From Verrucomicrobiota bacterium (GTDB taxonomy: Bacteria; Verrucomicrobiota; Verrucomicrobiia; Limisphaerales; DSYF01): a stretch of 64,000 bases of DNA. The notes below the pieces were generated by a model, which did no database searches, was not told where the DNA came from, and worked only from the letters and a program-made list of their open reading frames with translations. The stretch spans positions 1 to 64,000 of the forward strand of contig JALOTZ010000002.1 of assembly GCA_025457615.1 (NCBI GenBank), read 5' to 3'. The translations under genes and the position numbers were made by a program. Shown here piece by piece: positions 7,996-17,049 of the stretch. Each line of letters opens with the position of its first letter. Within the stretch, counting starts at the first letter, position 1.

Positions 7996-9110
7996 GGGAC
8001 CCCGGTCCACGCCGATTGCTCGTGCGCGGTGTCAACTGGCTGGGCGACGCCGTGATGACGACGCCTGCTTTGATGCGCTTGCGCGAGGCGTTGCCGGACA
8101 CCCACATCGCCCTGCTGACCCGCGCGAAGCTGACCGACCTCTGGCGTGGGCATCCCGCCGTGAACGAAGTGATCCCCATCCCGCCGGGCGAATCGGTTTG
8201 GAGCGTGGGAGGCAGGTTGCGCGCTGGTGGATTTGACACGGTGCTGGTCCTGCCCAATTCGCCCCGAAGCGCCATCGAGGTGTGGCTGGCCCGCATCCCG
8301 CGCCGGATCGGTTACGCCCGGCCCTGGCGCAACGGGTTCCTCACGGAAGCCATCCCCACGCGTCCAGGTCACGTCAAGATGCACAAGCGAAGTGTCGCGG
8401 AGGTCAAACGCCTGGTGAAGGGTGCCGCCAGCAGCGGCTGGCCCGCGCCGCGGTTCCCCATGGAGGCTCATCAGACCCAGGACTACCTGCACCTGGCAAC
8501 GGCACTGGGCGCCAGCCCGAAACCCATCGCCCCGGTGCTGGCGATGGACAGATCCGAGGTGGAGGCTGCCGGTGCAAAGTTTGACCTTCCTGCCGGTCGT
8601 GCCTGGCTGGGTCTCAACGCCGGCGCGGAGTACGGTCCGGCCAAGCGCTGGCCCAAAGACCGGTTCGTCGCCGCCGTGAAGGCGATCCATCACCAGACCG
8701 GATGCGGCTGCCTCGTCTTCGGCGGCCCCGGCGATGCTGCCGTTGCCGACGAGATCGCGGTTCAACTGCGCGCGCCAGCCGTTACGCTCCGAAACCTGGC
8801 CGGCCGCACTTCGCTGCGCGAACTGATGGCGCTGCTGACCCACTGTCGCGTGCTGCTCACCAACGATACCGGCCCGATGCACGTGGCGGCGGCGTTGGGC
8901 GTGCCGGTGGTGGTTCCCTTCGGCAGCACCTCGCCGGAATTGACGGGTCCCGGGCTTGCGGGGGATCCGCGCCATCGCTGGCTACGGTCTGGCGTGGCGT
9001 GCGCCCCCTGCTTCCGGCGCGCCTGCCCCATCGACTTTCGCTGCATGGGGGAGATCACCGTGGGGTCGGCGGTGGATGCCGTGACCGGCATCCTGGCGGC
9101 CAAGGGGTGA
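7992..9110 (+). CDS. waaF: Lipopolysaccharide heptosyltransferase (WaaF-like)
   Basis: A GT9-family ADP-heptose transferase that builds the LPS inner core on the cytoplasmic face. The N-terminal LLVRGVNWLGDAVMTTPAL is diagnostic, as are LNAGAEYGPAKRWP and LLTNDTGPMHVAAALGVP in the nucleotide-sugar domain, and FGSTSPELTGP near the end. The length (372 residues) fits. The ATG at 7992 overlaps the preceding stop by four bases. Heptosyltransferase II is the best guess; I or III cannot be excluded by eye. Confidence 0.88.
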   Translation: MRDPGPRRLLVRGVNWLGDAVMTTPALMRLREALPDTHIALLTRAKLTDLWRGHPAVNEVIPIPPGESVWSVGGRLRAGGFDTVLVLPNSPRSAIEVWLARIPRRIGYARPWRNGFLTEAIPTRPGHVKMHKRSVAEVKRLVKGAASSGWPAPRFPMEAHQTQDYLHLATALGASPKPIAPVLAMDRSEVEAAGAKFDLPAGRAWLGLNAGAEYGPAKRWPKDRFVAAVKAIHHQTGCGCLVFGGPGDAAVADEIAVQLRAPAVTLRNLAGRTSLRELMALLTHCRVLLTNDTGPMHVAAALGVPVVVPFGSTSPELTGPGLAGDPRHRWLRSGVACAPCFRRACPIDFRCMGEITVGSAVDAVTGILAAKG

Positions 9111-9204
9111 GCCTTCGTCCAGTCCGGCCGGGGCAGGCATTCTCCACCCAGACGAGCTCGCGCGCTCCTTGCCATTCTCCGGCGCCTGCCGGATAATCGC
9201 CCTC

Positions 9205-10125
9205 GTGGAACCGACGGTGACCCGACTGACCGACCAACTGGTGGCCTCCTACGCGCAGGTGGGCGGGATCAACCACCTGGACGGCAAGAATCTTCCCTCG
9301 AAACGGGTCATCGGCGACATCACGGTCAACCTCCTGCGGCTGCTGTTCCCCGGTTTCTTTGACGAGCGCGTGCTGCATTCCTCCGAGATCAAGGTTGAGA
9401 CCGCGAGCCTGCTGGATTCCGTGCTGGGTTCCCTCGAGGGCGAGATTCGCAAGAGTTTCGAGTATGCCCCGCCTCCGGAGATGACCCGGTCGGAACTCAA
9501 GAACTTCGCGCGGCAAACCACGTTGTCGCTCCTCGAGAGCCTCCCCTCGGTCCGCGAACTTCTGCAGACGGACATGGAAGCCGCCTACCACGGCGATCCC
9601 GCCGCGTTGAGCCAGGAGGAGGTGATCCTGGCGTATCCGTGCGTGGAGGCCATTGCCGTCCAGCGCGTCGCCCACCAGCTTTACCTGCGCAACGTGGCGT
9701 TGATCCCGCGCATCATGACCGAATGGGCCCACAGCCGGACGGGCATGGACCTGCATCCCGGAGCCAGCATCGGGTCGCATTTCTTCGTGGACCACGGCAC
9801 CGGCACCGTCATCGGCGAAACCAGTGTCATCGGCGACCACGTGAAGCTGTATCAGGGCGTCGGCCTGGTCGCCAAATCCCTCGCTGCGGGCCAGGCCCTG
9901 CGCGGACTCAAGCGGCATCCGACCCTGGAGGATCATGTCACGATCTACGCGGGAGCCACCATCATGGGGGGTGACACCGTGGTGGGTGAGGGCAGCACCA
10001 TCGGCGCCAGCGTGTTTCTCACCAGCAGCGTTCCGCCGCATTCGCTGGTGGTTCAGGAAGACGCCAAGCTGAAAGTCCTGAGCAAGAAGGATCGCCAACA
10101 CCCCAGCACGGATTTCAGCATCTGA
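9205..10125 (+). CDS. cysE: Serine O-acetyltransferase
   Basis: Acetylates serine to O-acetylserine, the substrate of cysteine synthase (cysK at 58452). The N-terminal helical part (about 1-170) includes GGINHLDGKNLPSKR. The C-terminal half is a left-handed hexapeptide-repeat helix with HPGASIGSHFFVDHGTGTVIGET, containing the catalytic His-Asp pair, and KRHPTLEDHVTIYAGATIMGG. The GTG at 9205 (VEPTVTRL) fits family N-termini better than the TTG at 9169. It is co-directional with the LPS genes, and its stop is 6 bases before the next start. Confidence 0.9.
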   Translation: MEPTVTRLTDQLVASYAQVGGINHLDGKNLPSKRVIGDITVNLLRLLFPGFFDERVLHSSEIKVETASLLDSVLGSLEGEIRKSFEYAPPPEMTRSELKNFARQTTLSLLESLPSVRELLQTDMEAAYHGDPAALSQEEVILAYPCVEAIAVQRVAHQLYLRNVALIPRIMTEWAHSRTGMDLHPGASIGSHFFVDHGTGTVIGETSVIGDHVKLYQGVGLVAKSLAAGQALRGLKRHPTLEDHVTIYAGATIMGGDTVVGEGSTIGASVFLTSSVPPHSLVVQEDAKLKVLSKKDRQHPSTDFSI

Positions 10126-10131
10126 CCGCTT

Positions 10132-12033
10132 ATGGGTGAATCTGTCTCACGTCCCCGCTGGTGGAGCACGCTGCTCTGGGGCAACACGGTGGCGTTGTCC
10201 TGGATGTGGGGTTTGGGCCTGTTTTTCACGGTGCAGTTCACCTCGCAGTTCGGCCTGTTTGGATTGCTGACCTTCAGCATCCCGAACTTTCTGGGCCTGA
10301 TGGCGTTCGGCTGGGTCACGCAGCGGATCGCCCAGCGCAGCGGCAGCTCGGAGTCGCTGGCCAATTTCTTCACGCGCTGGTCGCGTCCGTTCCAACTGGT
10401 GTTCCTGCTCTACCAGATCCTGGCGATTGCCCTGACCATCTTTGCCATCATCCACTATCTCTGGCAGCCGTTGGGGCTGGAGCCGCGGGGGCTGTTCCTG
10501 CCCCTGACCCTCCTGATCGTGCTCGCTGCGGCGATCCTGTTCGGCGAGGAGTTCAACATCCAGCGCATCAAGTTCAGTCACGGGACGCTCATGCTGTTGG
10601 CCCTGGCGGCCATCGGGGTGCTGCTGTTCGGACGGGCCGATCTGGCGGATGTCTCCGGATTGCGGCCGGACAAGCTGCCGACCAACGACCTGAATTACTG
10701 GGGCTACGCGGTGCCCATCTGCATCGGGTTCCTGGTCGGGCCGTGGCTGGATCTCCAGCAATGGCAGCGGGCCATCCAGATGCAGCGGGAGCGCATCTCC
10801 ATCCGCTGGGCCTATGTGGCTGGCAGCCTGCAGTTCTTCGCCCTGCTGCTGTTCCACGGCGCCCTGACGCTTTGGGCGCGGGAATCGGGCGCGGCAGGGC
10901 ATTTCCGCGAAGGCCTGGCCGGTTACACCTATGCCCATGACATGCTCGTGCGGTTCTTCGACGAGCAAGCCTCCGCCCAACCGTGGGTGTTCGCCGCCTA
11001 TTGCGTGTTCCTCTGCGTCTGCATCCTGACGACGCTGGACAGCGGGTACATCGCCTTTCGCTGGTTCCTGCAATCCCACGCCAAGACCAGTCAGCACCCG
11101 ATCTTCTCGCTGGTGCCTGGCTGGTTGGTGACCTCGCCCATCCCGCTGATGGTGTGCTGCGGCCTGGTGGCGTTGGCGGGGGCGGTGGGCGGGTTGGAGC
11201 TCGAGTATTTCATGATCTTCTACGCCACTTTTTTCGTGGGCTACTCGACCTTGGGCATTGCGCGCTGCTTTGTGATCAGCTCGGCCAACCTGATTCCGCA
11301 GGTGAAGATGTTCTCGGTCGGGAGCCTGGCGGTGGTGATCTTCGCCTACGGCTATTTTCTCCGCTATCCGGTCCTGCAGATCGCCGGCTCCCTGCTGCCG
11401 CTGGGCTACGTCGCCTGGCTGCTCCTCAAGCCCGGGGCCGCGGAGGAGTTTGTGGCGGACGCGGACGAACTGGCCGCGGTGGCCGAGTCTTCCCTGGCTT
11501 CACACCGGCCGCTCCCGCCGACGCCGACGGATGTGGGGATGGCTCTGACACCGGCCACCCCCCTGACCGCTTCCGTGGCGGCGGGCGTGCCCAGCGCCCA
11601 GGCCGTGCACGACCTGAGCGGTCATTTCGAGGGAAAATGGTTTGTTCACCAGTTCATCTCGACCTATGCCGACACCAACTCGGTGGGTAACGTCTATTTC
11701 GGCATGTACGCCATGTGGGTGGGCAAGACGCGCGAGCTGTTCTTCAACAAGGTCATGCCCAAGTTTGACCTGCAGACCACCCCGTTCTACATCCTCACCC
11801 GCTCCTTCGAGCACAAGTTCATGCGCGAAACCCGCGAGTTCGAACCGGTGAGCGTGCGCATCCGCATCGGCAGCTACAACCGCAAGTTCGTCACCCTGGA
11901 ACACGAGGTGTACGACTCACGGCAACAGATGCTCGGCAAGGGCAAACAGAGCCTGCTGTTCGTGTCCTCGGCGGACTATCACATGATCGATATCCCGCCC
12001 GAGGTTTACTCGGCCTTCGTGACGCACGCCTGA
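10132..12033 (+). CDS. Polytopic transporter-like protein fused to a hotdog thioesterase-like domain
   Basis: A 633-residue protein with about 12 hydrophobic segments in residues 14-430. TFSIPNFLGLMAFGW and the general layout recall sodium:solute-symporter-type folds, but I see no sodium-site signature. A Pro/Ala-rich linker (about 440-490) leads to a C-terminal domain of about 128 residues beginning HQFISTYADTNSVGNVYF. Its D-x-NSVGNVYF-x-MY-W and late KGKQSLLF strand look like an acyl-CoA thioesterase (4-hydroxybenzoyl-CoA type). No enzyme or substrate can be assigned. The architecture suggests handling of an acyl compound at the membrane. It ends the lpxK-cysE run. Confidence 0.7.
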   Translation: MGESVSRPRWWSTLLWGNTVALSWMWGLGLFFTVQFTSQFGLFGLLTFSIPNFLGLMAFGWVTQRIAQRSGSSESLANFFTRWSRPFQLVFLLYQILAIALTIFAIIHYLWQPLGLEPRGLFLPLTLLIVLAAAILFGEEFNIQRIKFSHGTLMLLALAAIGVLLFGRADLADVSGLRPDKLPTNDLNYWGYAVPICIGFLVGPWLDLQQWQRAIQMQRERISIRWAYVAGSLQFFALLLFHGALTLWARESGAAGHFREGLAGYTYAHDMLVRFFDEQASAQPWVFAAYCVFLCVCILTTLDSGYIAFRWFLQSHAKTSQHPIFSLVPGWLVTSPIPLMVCCGLVALAGAVGGLELEYFMIFYATFFVGYSTLGIARCFVISSANLIPQVKMFSVGSLAVVIFAYGYFLRYPVLQIAGSLLPLGYVAWLLLKPGAAEEFVADADELAAVAESSLASHRPLPPTPTDVGMALTPATPLTASVAAGVPSAQAVHDLSGHFEGKWFVHQFISTYADTNSVGNVYFGMYAMWVGKTRELFFNKVMPKFDLQTTPFYILTRSFEHKFMRETREFEPVSVRIRIGSYNRKFVTLEHEVYDSRQQMLGKGKQSLLFVSSADYHMIDIPPEVYSAFVTHA

Positions 12034-12052
12034 GCCCTCTGAAGTCTCGTAG

Positions 12053-12150
12053 TCGCGGACGTCAGTCCGCGCTGACCCTCCCGGAGCGCGCAAAGGATTG
12101 CGAGACCCCGTCCGCTGGGCGGAGAGATGGCGCCGACTCACGTCGGGTGG
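12053..12150. repeat. Paired palindromic repeat
   Basis: The unit GCGGACGTCAGTCCGC is followed about 70 bases later by GCCGACTCACGTCGG. It has the same design as the elements at 711-770 and 27551-27627, and it fills most of the gap between two convergent genes. Confidence 0.65.
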
Positions 12151-12163
12151 CTTACGGGGCAGT

Positions 12164-13063
12164 TCAGAATTTCGTCAGTTGGGCCAGTTCTTTCACCCGC
12201 TTCTCGATGTCGGCGCGGGTGGTGGTGTCGGTTTTCTTGAGCCCGAATCCCTCGCAACAGAAGCTGGCGGTGACACTGCCGTACACCATCGCCCGGCGTA
12301 GGTTGGCATCGATGGACCCTCTTGCGGACGCCAGATAGCCCATCAGCCCGCCCACAAACGAGTCCCCGGCGCCGGTGGGATCCACGACCTTGCTGAGCGG
12401 GTAGGCCGGCGCGATAAACCGTCCCTGGGGCCCGCCGAGGATGGAGCCGTGCTCGCCCTTCTTGATGATGACGTATTTCGGGCCCAGCTTGTGCAGCCGG
12501 GCCAGGGCGTGGATCACGTTGTCGTCCTGGGTGAGCTGGTGCGCCTCGCTGTCGTTGAGCACCAACAGATCGATGCGCTTCAGCAGGCGCAGCAGATCCT
12601 TCATGGCGATGTTCAGCCACAGGTCCATGGTGTCCGCCGCCACGAACCGCGGCCGCCTCATCTGGTCGAGGACGTGAAGTTGCAGCGCGGGGGCGATGTT
12701 TGCCAGCAGGACGAACGGGGATGGGCGATAGGCGGCGGGCAGTTCCGGCGAGAACGTCTCGAACACGCCCAGCTCGGTGGCCAGCGTGCGGCGCCGGTTC
12801 ATGTTCACCTCGTATTCACCCGCCCAGTGAAAGGTCTGGCCGTCCCTGATCTGGAGGCCGGCCAGGTCGATGCCGTGCCGCCGGTAGAGTTCGAGATAGC
12901 GCTTGGGGAAGTCCCGACCCACCACGCCGACCAGGCGGACCGGTCCAAAGAAGCTCGCGGCCACGGCCGCGTGGCTGGCCGAGCCGCCCAAGAGGCGCGG
13001 ATGCGAGGCTTTGGGGGTCTTGATGGAATCCAGCGCGGTGCTGCCGACGACGAGAACGCTCAT
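12164..13063 (-). CDS. PfkB/ribokinase-family sugar kinase
   Basis: A 299-residue kinase starting MSVLVVGSTALDSIK. The C-terminal PfkB signature DPTGAGDSFVGGLMGYL holds the catalytic Asp. GGSASHAAVAASFFG near residue 26 matches the N-terminal substrate-site pattern. Upstream extension of the frame to 13360 runs into thiE and is not homologous. Substrate specificity (ribose, adenosine, fructose or other) cannot be told. It lies downstream of thiE on the same strand with about 110 bases between. Confidence 0.88.
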   Translation of the reverse strand: MSVLVVGSTALDSIKTPKASHPRLLGGSASHAAVAASFFGPVRLVGVVGRDFPKRYLELYRRHGIDLAGLQIRDGQTFHWAGEYEVNMNRRRTLATELGVFETFSPELPAAYRPSPFVLLANIAPALQLHVLDQMRRPRFVAADTMDLWLNIAMKDLLRLLKRIDLLVLNDSEAHQLTQDDNVIHALARLHKLGPKYVIIKKGEHGSILGGPQGRFIAPAYPLSKVVDPTGAGDSFVGGLMGYLASARGSIDANLRRAMVYGSVTASFCCEGFGLKKTDTTTRADIEKRVKELAQLTKF

Positions 13064-13175
13064 GGGATGAATCAGGCTGTTGAATTGCTGGTTGACGAGG
13101 GGCAGAGAATGTTGCGTGGTGCGTGGTGCGTCAAGGACGGATCCGGGGGCCCGGCGGCGGCCGAGGCCCCGGACG

Positions 13176-13820
13176 TCACCGGGCTTCGAGCCTGGCTTTG
13201 AACCGGAGACACTCGGCCGCGATGTCCTTCGCGTTGAGGATCGCCGACACCACGCACACCCGCCGGGCGCCCGCCTCCAGCACGTCCCCGATGGTCCCCA
13301 GATTGATTCCACCGATGGCGAACCAGGGGATGTCCACATGCGCCGCCGCCCAACGGACATATTCGAGCGTCACCGGCCTGGCTGTCGGCTTCGTCCCGGT
13401 CGGGTAAACCGGTCCGATGGCCACGTAATCCGCCCCCGCCGCCACCGCCCGCGCGCACTGTGCGGGCGTGTGCGTGCTTAGTCCAATTTGCAATCGGCCA
13501 TCGGCCATCTGCAATTCCTCCACCCGCTGGTGTCCGGCCTCGAAGAAATCCTCCTGTCCGAGGTGACAAAACTCGGCACCGGCCTCGCGGGCGACATCCG
13601 CGTGATCGTTGATGACCAGGGGCACCCCAGCCGCCCGGGCGATGGGCAGGATGCTCTCCGCCAGGCGGCGGACCTCTGCGGGCGTGCTGCCTTTGGCGCG
13701 CAGTTGAAGGATGTCCGAGCCCCCGTCGCAGAGCTGTTGCGCCACCCACGCCGGATCCCGTCCGCGCAGGTAGGCGGTGTCCACGAACGTGTAGAGGTGA
13801 CAGTCAGCCAGCGGCTTCAT
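13176..13820 (-). CDS. thiE: Thiamine phosphate synthase
   Basis: Joins hydroxymethylpyrimidine diphosphate and thiazole phosphate to thiamine phosphate. The TIM-barrel motifs are clear: DILQLRAKGS, VPLVINDHADVA, CHLGQEDF, GADYVAIGPVYPTGTK and PWFAIGGIN. The start at 13820 has GGAGGT about 10 bases upstream. Residues about 103-111 (LQMADGRLQ) come from a tandem ATGGCCG-type tract between EE and IGLSTHT and may be a small in-frame repeat insertion. At 214 residues the length is otherwise normal. Confidence 0.92.
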   Translation of the reverse strand: MKPLADCHLYTFVDTAYLRGRDPAWVAQQLCDGGSDILQLRAKGSTPAEVRRLAESILPIARAAGVPLVINDHADVAREAGAEFCHLGQEDFFEAGHQRVEELQMADGRLQIGLSTHTPAQCARAVAAGADYVAIGPVYPTGTKPTARPVTLEYVRWAAAHVDIPWFAIGGINLGTIGDVLEAGARRVCVVSAILNAKDIAAECLRFKARLEAR

Positions 13821-13859
13821 GGGGAGGAAACACCTCCAGGGATTGGACTTTAATTGGGG

Positions 13860-14002
13860 CCCTGAACCTGTTGCGGAGGAGCGCGGCTCCATGAGCCGCA
13901 GCACCCTCGAAGGGCGGACAGGTGAGCGAACCTATGGGGACGCCCGGCGTAGCGCAGCCCCTGCGGGTCGGAGACCCGCGCTCCGGAACGGCAGGTTCAG
14001 GG
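13860..14002. repeat. Composite palindromic element with terminal inverted repeats
   Basis: The ends CCCTGAACCTG and CAGGTTCAGGG are inverted copies. Inside, GGAGCGCGG-CTCCATGAG-CCGCAGC is followed by an inverted unit whose reverse complement is GGAGCGCGG-GTCTCCGAC-CCGCAGC. The two units share the outer stem but have different, self-complementary inner stems. The design resembles a BIME (paired REP) or a very small MITE. Confidence 0.75.
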
Positions 14003-14144
14003 AGAGCCTCCACGATCAAGAGATCGCGCGTTGGGACCATGAACCTGGTAGGGCGCCGGTGTTCCGGCGCCGGGCCGCGAGGCAGTGCGGCCCCGCCCCG
14101 CGATTCAGGGGAAGCTTCCACGATCACTTCCTCGTGCCTTGGTT

Positions 14145-14474
14145 TCATCCCGCTGCTTGGATCAGGCGCACCTTGCGTTGCGGGAACGGAATCGAGATGC
14201 CGCGGGCGCGGAAGGCTTCCACGACAGCCTTGTTGACCGCGCCGCTTGCGGGGACGAAGTCCTGGACCTTCACCCACGGCTTGATTCCGAGGTGGATGGA
14301 AGAATCCGCGAGCAGGGAGACGCCCACGACCGGGGCGGGATCCCGGAGCATCAGCGGGTTCTGAGTCAGAACGTCATTCACCGCGGTCAGCGCCTGCGGG
14401 GCAAATTCGGTGCCCATCTCCACCAGCTTCTCCTTGGCCTGGGCCAGGGATTCCAATTGATTGGTCATGGTCAA
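14145..14474 (-). pseudogene. MscS-type mechanosensitive channel with the core deleted
   Basis: The 109-residue frame begins MTMTNQLESLAQAKEKLVEM and EFAPQAL, typical of the first residues of MscS-family proteins. It then joins without a break to VNDVLTQNPLMLRDPAPVVG, VSLLADSSIHLGIKPWVK and ISIPFPQRKVRL, the C-terminal cytoplasmic domain. The membrane helices, including the pore-lining TM3, and the beta domain (roughly 170 residues) are absent while the frame is kept. It cannot form a channel. It could be expressed as a small soluble protein, but decay by deletion is simplest. Confidence 0.75.
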
Positions 14475-14760
14475 ATTCTCCGCGGTCAGAAGATTTGTCG
14501 CCCGGACAGACAGAGCTTAGGAATCCGGTGTTTCCGCCGGCAAGCCTCAACCCGTGGCAACTGGGCGGGGCGATTTCATTGGGGAGGACCGCAAAGGGCC
14601 AGGAGGCTGGCACGCAACGAGAAATGACTGAAGAACCGCCCGGCAACGGGTGGAGCAACGTGCACCCCAAGGCACCTCCAACCGGCCGGTCAAAAACCTC
14701 GAAAGGCCTTTGTGCCTCTGCGTCATCGCGTCTATGCGTGACTGCCTTCTGAACATTGGT

Positions 14761-15432
14761 TTAGTACGAATCCGCCCGGGCCAGCAGCACCCCATCAGCA
14801 ATCGCCACCCCGTGCGAAGTGCCGATCCGGTTGGCACCCGCTTCGATCATGGCCAGGGCAGTCGGGGTGTCGCGAATGCCGCCGCTGGCTTTCACGCCGA
14901 ACTTGTCCCCCACCGCGCCGCGCAGGAGCTGCACATCTTCCACGGTGGCTCCGGCCCGGCTGAACCCGGTCGAGGTTTTCACGAACTTCGCGCCCGAATC
15001 GAGAATCCATCCACACGCCCGCAACTTCTCCTCACGGGTCAGCAGACAGGCCTCCAGGATCACCTTGACCGGACGCTCATCGGCCGCCTCCACCACATCC
15101 CGCAATTCGCGCAGGACGTATTGGGTGTCGCCGTCCTTGAGCCGGCCGATATTGAGCACCATGTCGATCTCCTGTGCCCCCGCGTCGATGGCCGCCTCGG
15201 CCTCGAATCGTTTGGCATCGGCGTCCATCGCTCCCAGGGGGAATCCCACCGTGCTGACCACCTTGATGTCGGTGTCGTCCAGGTGATGCCGTGCCCACGG
15301 CACCCAGCAGCCGTTCACGCATACGGCGCGAAACCGGTGTTGGCGCGCCTCGGCACACAGCGTCTCGATGTCGCGAGCCGTGGCGTCCGGCCGCAGCAAG
15401 GTGTGCTCGATAAAACTGGCAATGTCTCGCAT
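14761..15432 (-). CDS. deoC: Deoxyribose-phosphate aldolase
   Basis: Cleaves 2-deoxyribose 5-phosphate to glyceraldehyde 3-phosphate and acetaldehyde. The Schiff-base lysine lies in FVKTSTGFS, with the second active-site lysine in VKASGGIRD. DMVLNIGRLKDGD and VCVNGCWV are also family motifs. The start MRDIASFIEHTLL at 15432 gives 223 residues, the normal length. It is a single gene on the minus strand; the frame upstream of the start is not homologous. Confidence 0.92.
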   Translation of the reverse strand: MRDIASFIEHTLLRPDATARDIETLCAEARQHRFRAVCVNGCWVPWARHHLDDTDIKVVSTVGFPLGAMDADAKRFEAEAAIDAGAQEIDMVLNIGRLKDGDTQYVLRELRDVVEAADERPVKVILEACLLTREEKLRACGWILDSGAKFVKTSTGFSRAGATVEDVQLLRGAVGDKFGVKASGGIRDTPTALAMIEAGANRIGTSHGVAIADGVLLARADSY

Positions 15433-15680
15433 GCCGCCGAGGTTCAGGTACGTGTGGGTGGAACTCAAGCATCGAGCCCATGTCCATGTAGAGGCGCAAT
15501 CCCGCTTCTGCCTGGGCCGGGGCTCGGGGGTCGCGGCGTCCAAGGTTGCACCGCAGCGCGGCCCCGCCGTTTGTCGGATCGCGCCGCTGTGTCGGCGCCA
15601 AAGCCGCGGACATCGCAGGCGGCGCGCAGTACTTTTCCTCCAGGCCTCCTCACGTCGTCTCCCGATTCGTGATGGCCGGT

Positions 15681-16019
15681 TTAGCGGTCGCCGCAACCGG
15701 ACCGGCCGTGACCGTGGTGGGACCGGCCGTGTTGATACGGATGAACATCATGACGCCAGCCACGACCGCCATGGATGCGGACCGGCGCGCAGGCCGGGCG
15801 GTAGGGCTGGCCATACAGGACGACGGGCCAGCCGCAGACCGGGCGCGGTGGCGCCACCACCATCACGGGAGGCGGGCACACCGGGGCATACACCGGTTCC
15901 ACGTAGACGGGGGCGGGCCAGCCCACGGAAACCTGGAACGACACGCCGGCCTGGGCCGACGTCGCAAAGGTGGCAGTGGCCGCAGCCGCTGCCAAGAACA
16001 GCAGATGTTTGGTTTTCAT
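15681..16019 (-). CDS. Small secreted Pro/His-rich protein
   Basis: A 112-residue protein with a classical signal peptide: MKTKH, a hydrophobic stretch of Leu and Ala, then a likely cut after TSAQA. The mature part has repeated Pro-Val-Tyr and Pro-Pro-Val segments (WPAPVYVEPVYAPVCPPP) and a His/Gly-rich tail (HPYQHGRSHHGHGRSGCGDR). Similar low-complexity exported proteins are frequent in verrucomicrobial genomes. The His cluster could bind metal, but that is a guess. No enzyme motif is visible. Confidence 0.65.
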   Translation of the reverse strand: MKTKHLLFLAAAAATATFATSAQAGVSFQVSVGWPAPVYVEPVYAPVCPPPVMVVAPPRPVCGWPVVLYGQPYRPACAPVRIHGGRGWRHDVHPYQHGRSHHGHGRSGCGDR

Positions 16020-16353
16020 CCCGCCAGATTCGACGTCCCACCCGGGGAAATCTTCAAAAGCCCGAATCCGTGCATAACCCGGTGCGCCCGCGGGTCTTCC
16101 TCAGAGCTGGCGGGCTGGTGCGCGGCTCCAAGACCTGGATTGCGAGGTGTCCCGCAGGAAGTAGGTGGGGGCACACGATCATCCTCGGGATTCCGTTCGA
16201 GAAGAACCGGCTCGAAGCGATTCGGTGGGTTCTGACCGTGCCGCAGCCAGTGGAGATCCTGTTCCTCCCCTACCTCTTGAGGTCGGGGCCTGGCCTCAGC
16301 CGGTGCGGTTCGGAGGGCGTTCGTTCTGCCCCAGGGAGAGGGAATGGGATGGC
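16020..16353. other. Gene-free stretch
   Basis: No convincing gene is seen in 334 bases. Frames through it have repeat-like composition. The stretch ending CCCCAGGGAGAGGGAATGGG resembles dispersed repeat sequence rather than coding DNA. Confidence 0.4.
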
Positions 16354-17049
16354 TCAACCTTTCCGGGTGAACACGCTTGCCAGGATGATCTCCTTGGTTT
16401 TCCAGAGCAGGGCCATGGTCATGGCCAGGGGCAGGAGCACGAGAAGGATGATGATCCAGAAGCCCAGGCTTTGAATCCAGTAGACCACGATGCCCAGATG
16501 CTCCAGCAACCCCGGCCACCCGCGCAGGCCGCCGTAAACCACCACGAGCAGCAGCATCACCAGCAGCAACCCACGATTCAGGCTGGTGAAACTGCGGGTT
16601 TCGGCGCGCAGCGTTTCCTCCGGCAACATGGCCGTGAGGCGTCGAAGGACGAGATTCAGGCTGATCAGGAAGATCAATGCGCAGCCGGTGGCCAGCAGGA
16701 CCATGGTGCCGAAGAAATCGTTGCTTGGCAGGCGGCTCCACCAATAGAGGTAGGGGCTGAGCCCGAGGTTGATGAGTGCCAGGAGCCGGGCGCGGTCGAG
16801 GGCGGCGCGCCAGAGGCGCTCCTGCGATTGAAACGCGCCCATCTGCCAGAGCCCATAACAGAGCAATCCGTTCGCCAGCAGCACCGGCAGGACGCCCAGG
16901 TGCCGGAACCAGTCGATCTTCACCGTCTCGACGCTGGCCAGCAGGCTGAGGGGCAGCCCCCAGAACAGGGACGACAACCCGCGCACCAGCCGTCCCAGCG
17001 ACCACAGGAGGTTGGGGGCGGCTGGGGTGACCTGGGGCAGGGGGTTCAC
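16354..17049 (-). CDS. Polytopic membrane protein of unknown function
   Basis: A 231-residue protein with about five or six hydrophobic helices (LSSLFWGLPLSLLASV, LGVLPVLLANGLLCYGLW, FFGTMVLLATGCALIFLISL, LLLVMLLLVVVYGGL, FWIIILLVLLPLAMTMALL). I do not recognise the family. The probable GTG start at 17049 overlaps the speA stop (GTGA, 17046-17049), so it is translationally coupled to arginine decarboxylase. That coupling makes a part in polyamine transport or membrane handling a reasonable but untested idea. Confidence 0.7.
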   Translation of the reverse strand: MNPLPQVTPAAPNLLWSLGRLVRGLSSLFWGLPLSLLASVETVKIDWFRHLGVLPVLLANGLLCYGLWQMGAFQSQERLWRAALDRARLLALINLGLSPYLYWWSRLPSNDFFGTMVLLATGCALIFLISLNLVLRRLTAMLPEETLRAETRSFTSLNRGLLLVMLLLVVVYGGLRGWPGLLEHLGIVVYWIQSLGFWIIILLVLLPLAMTMALLWKTKEIILASVFTRKG

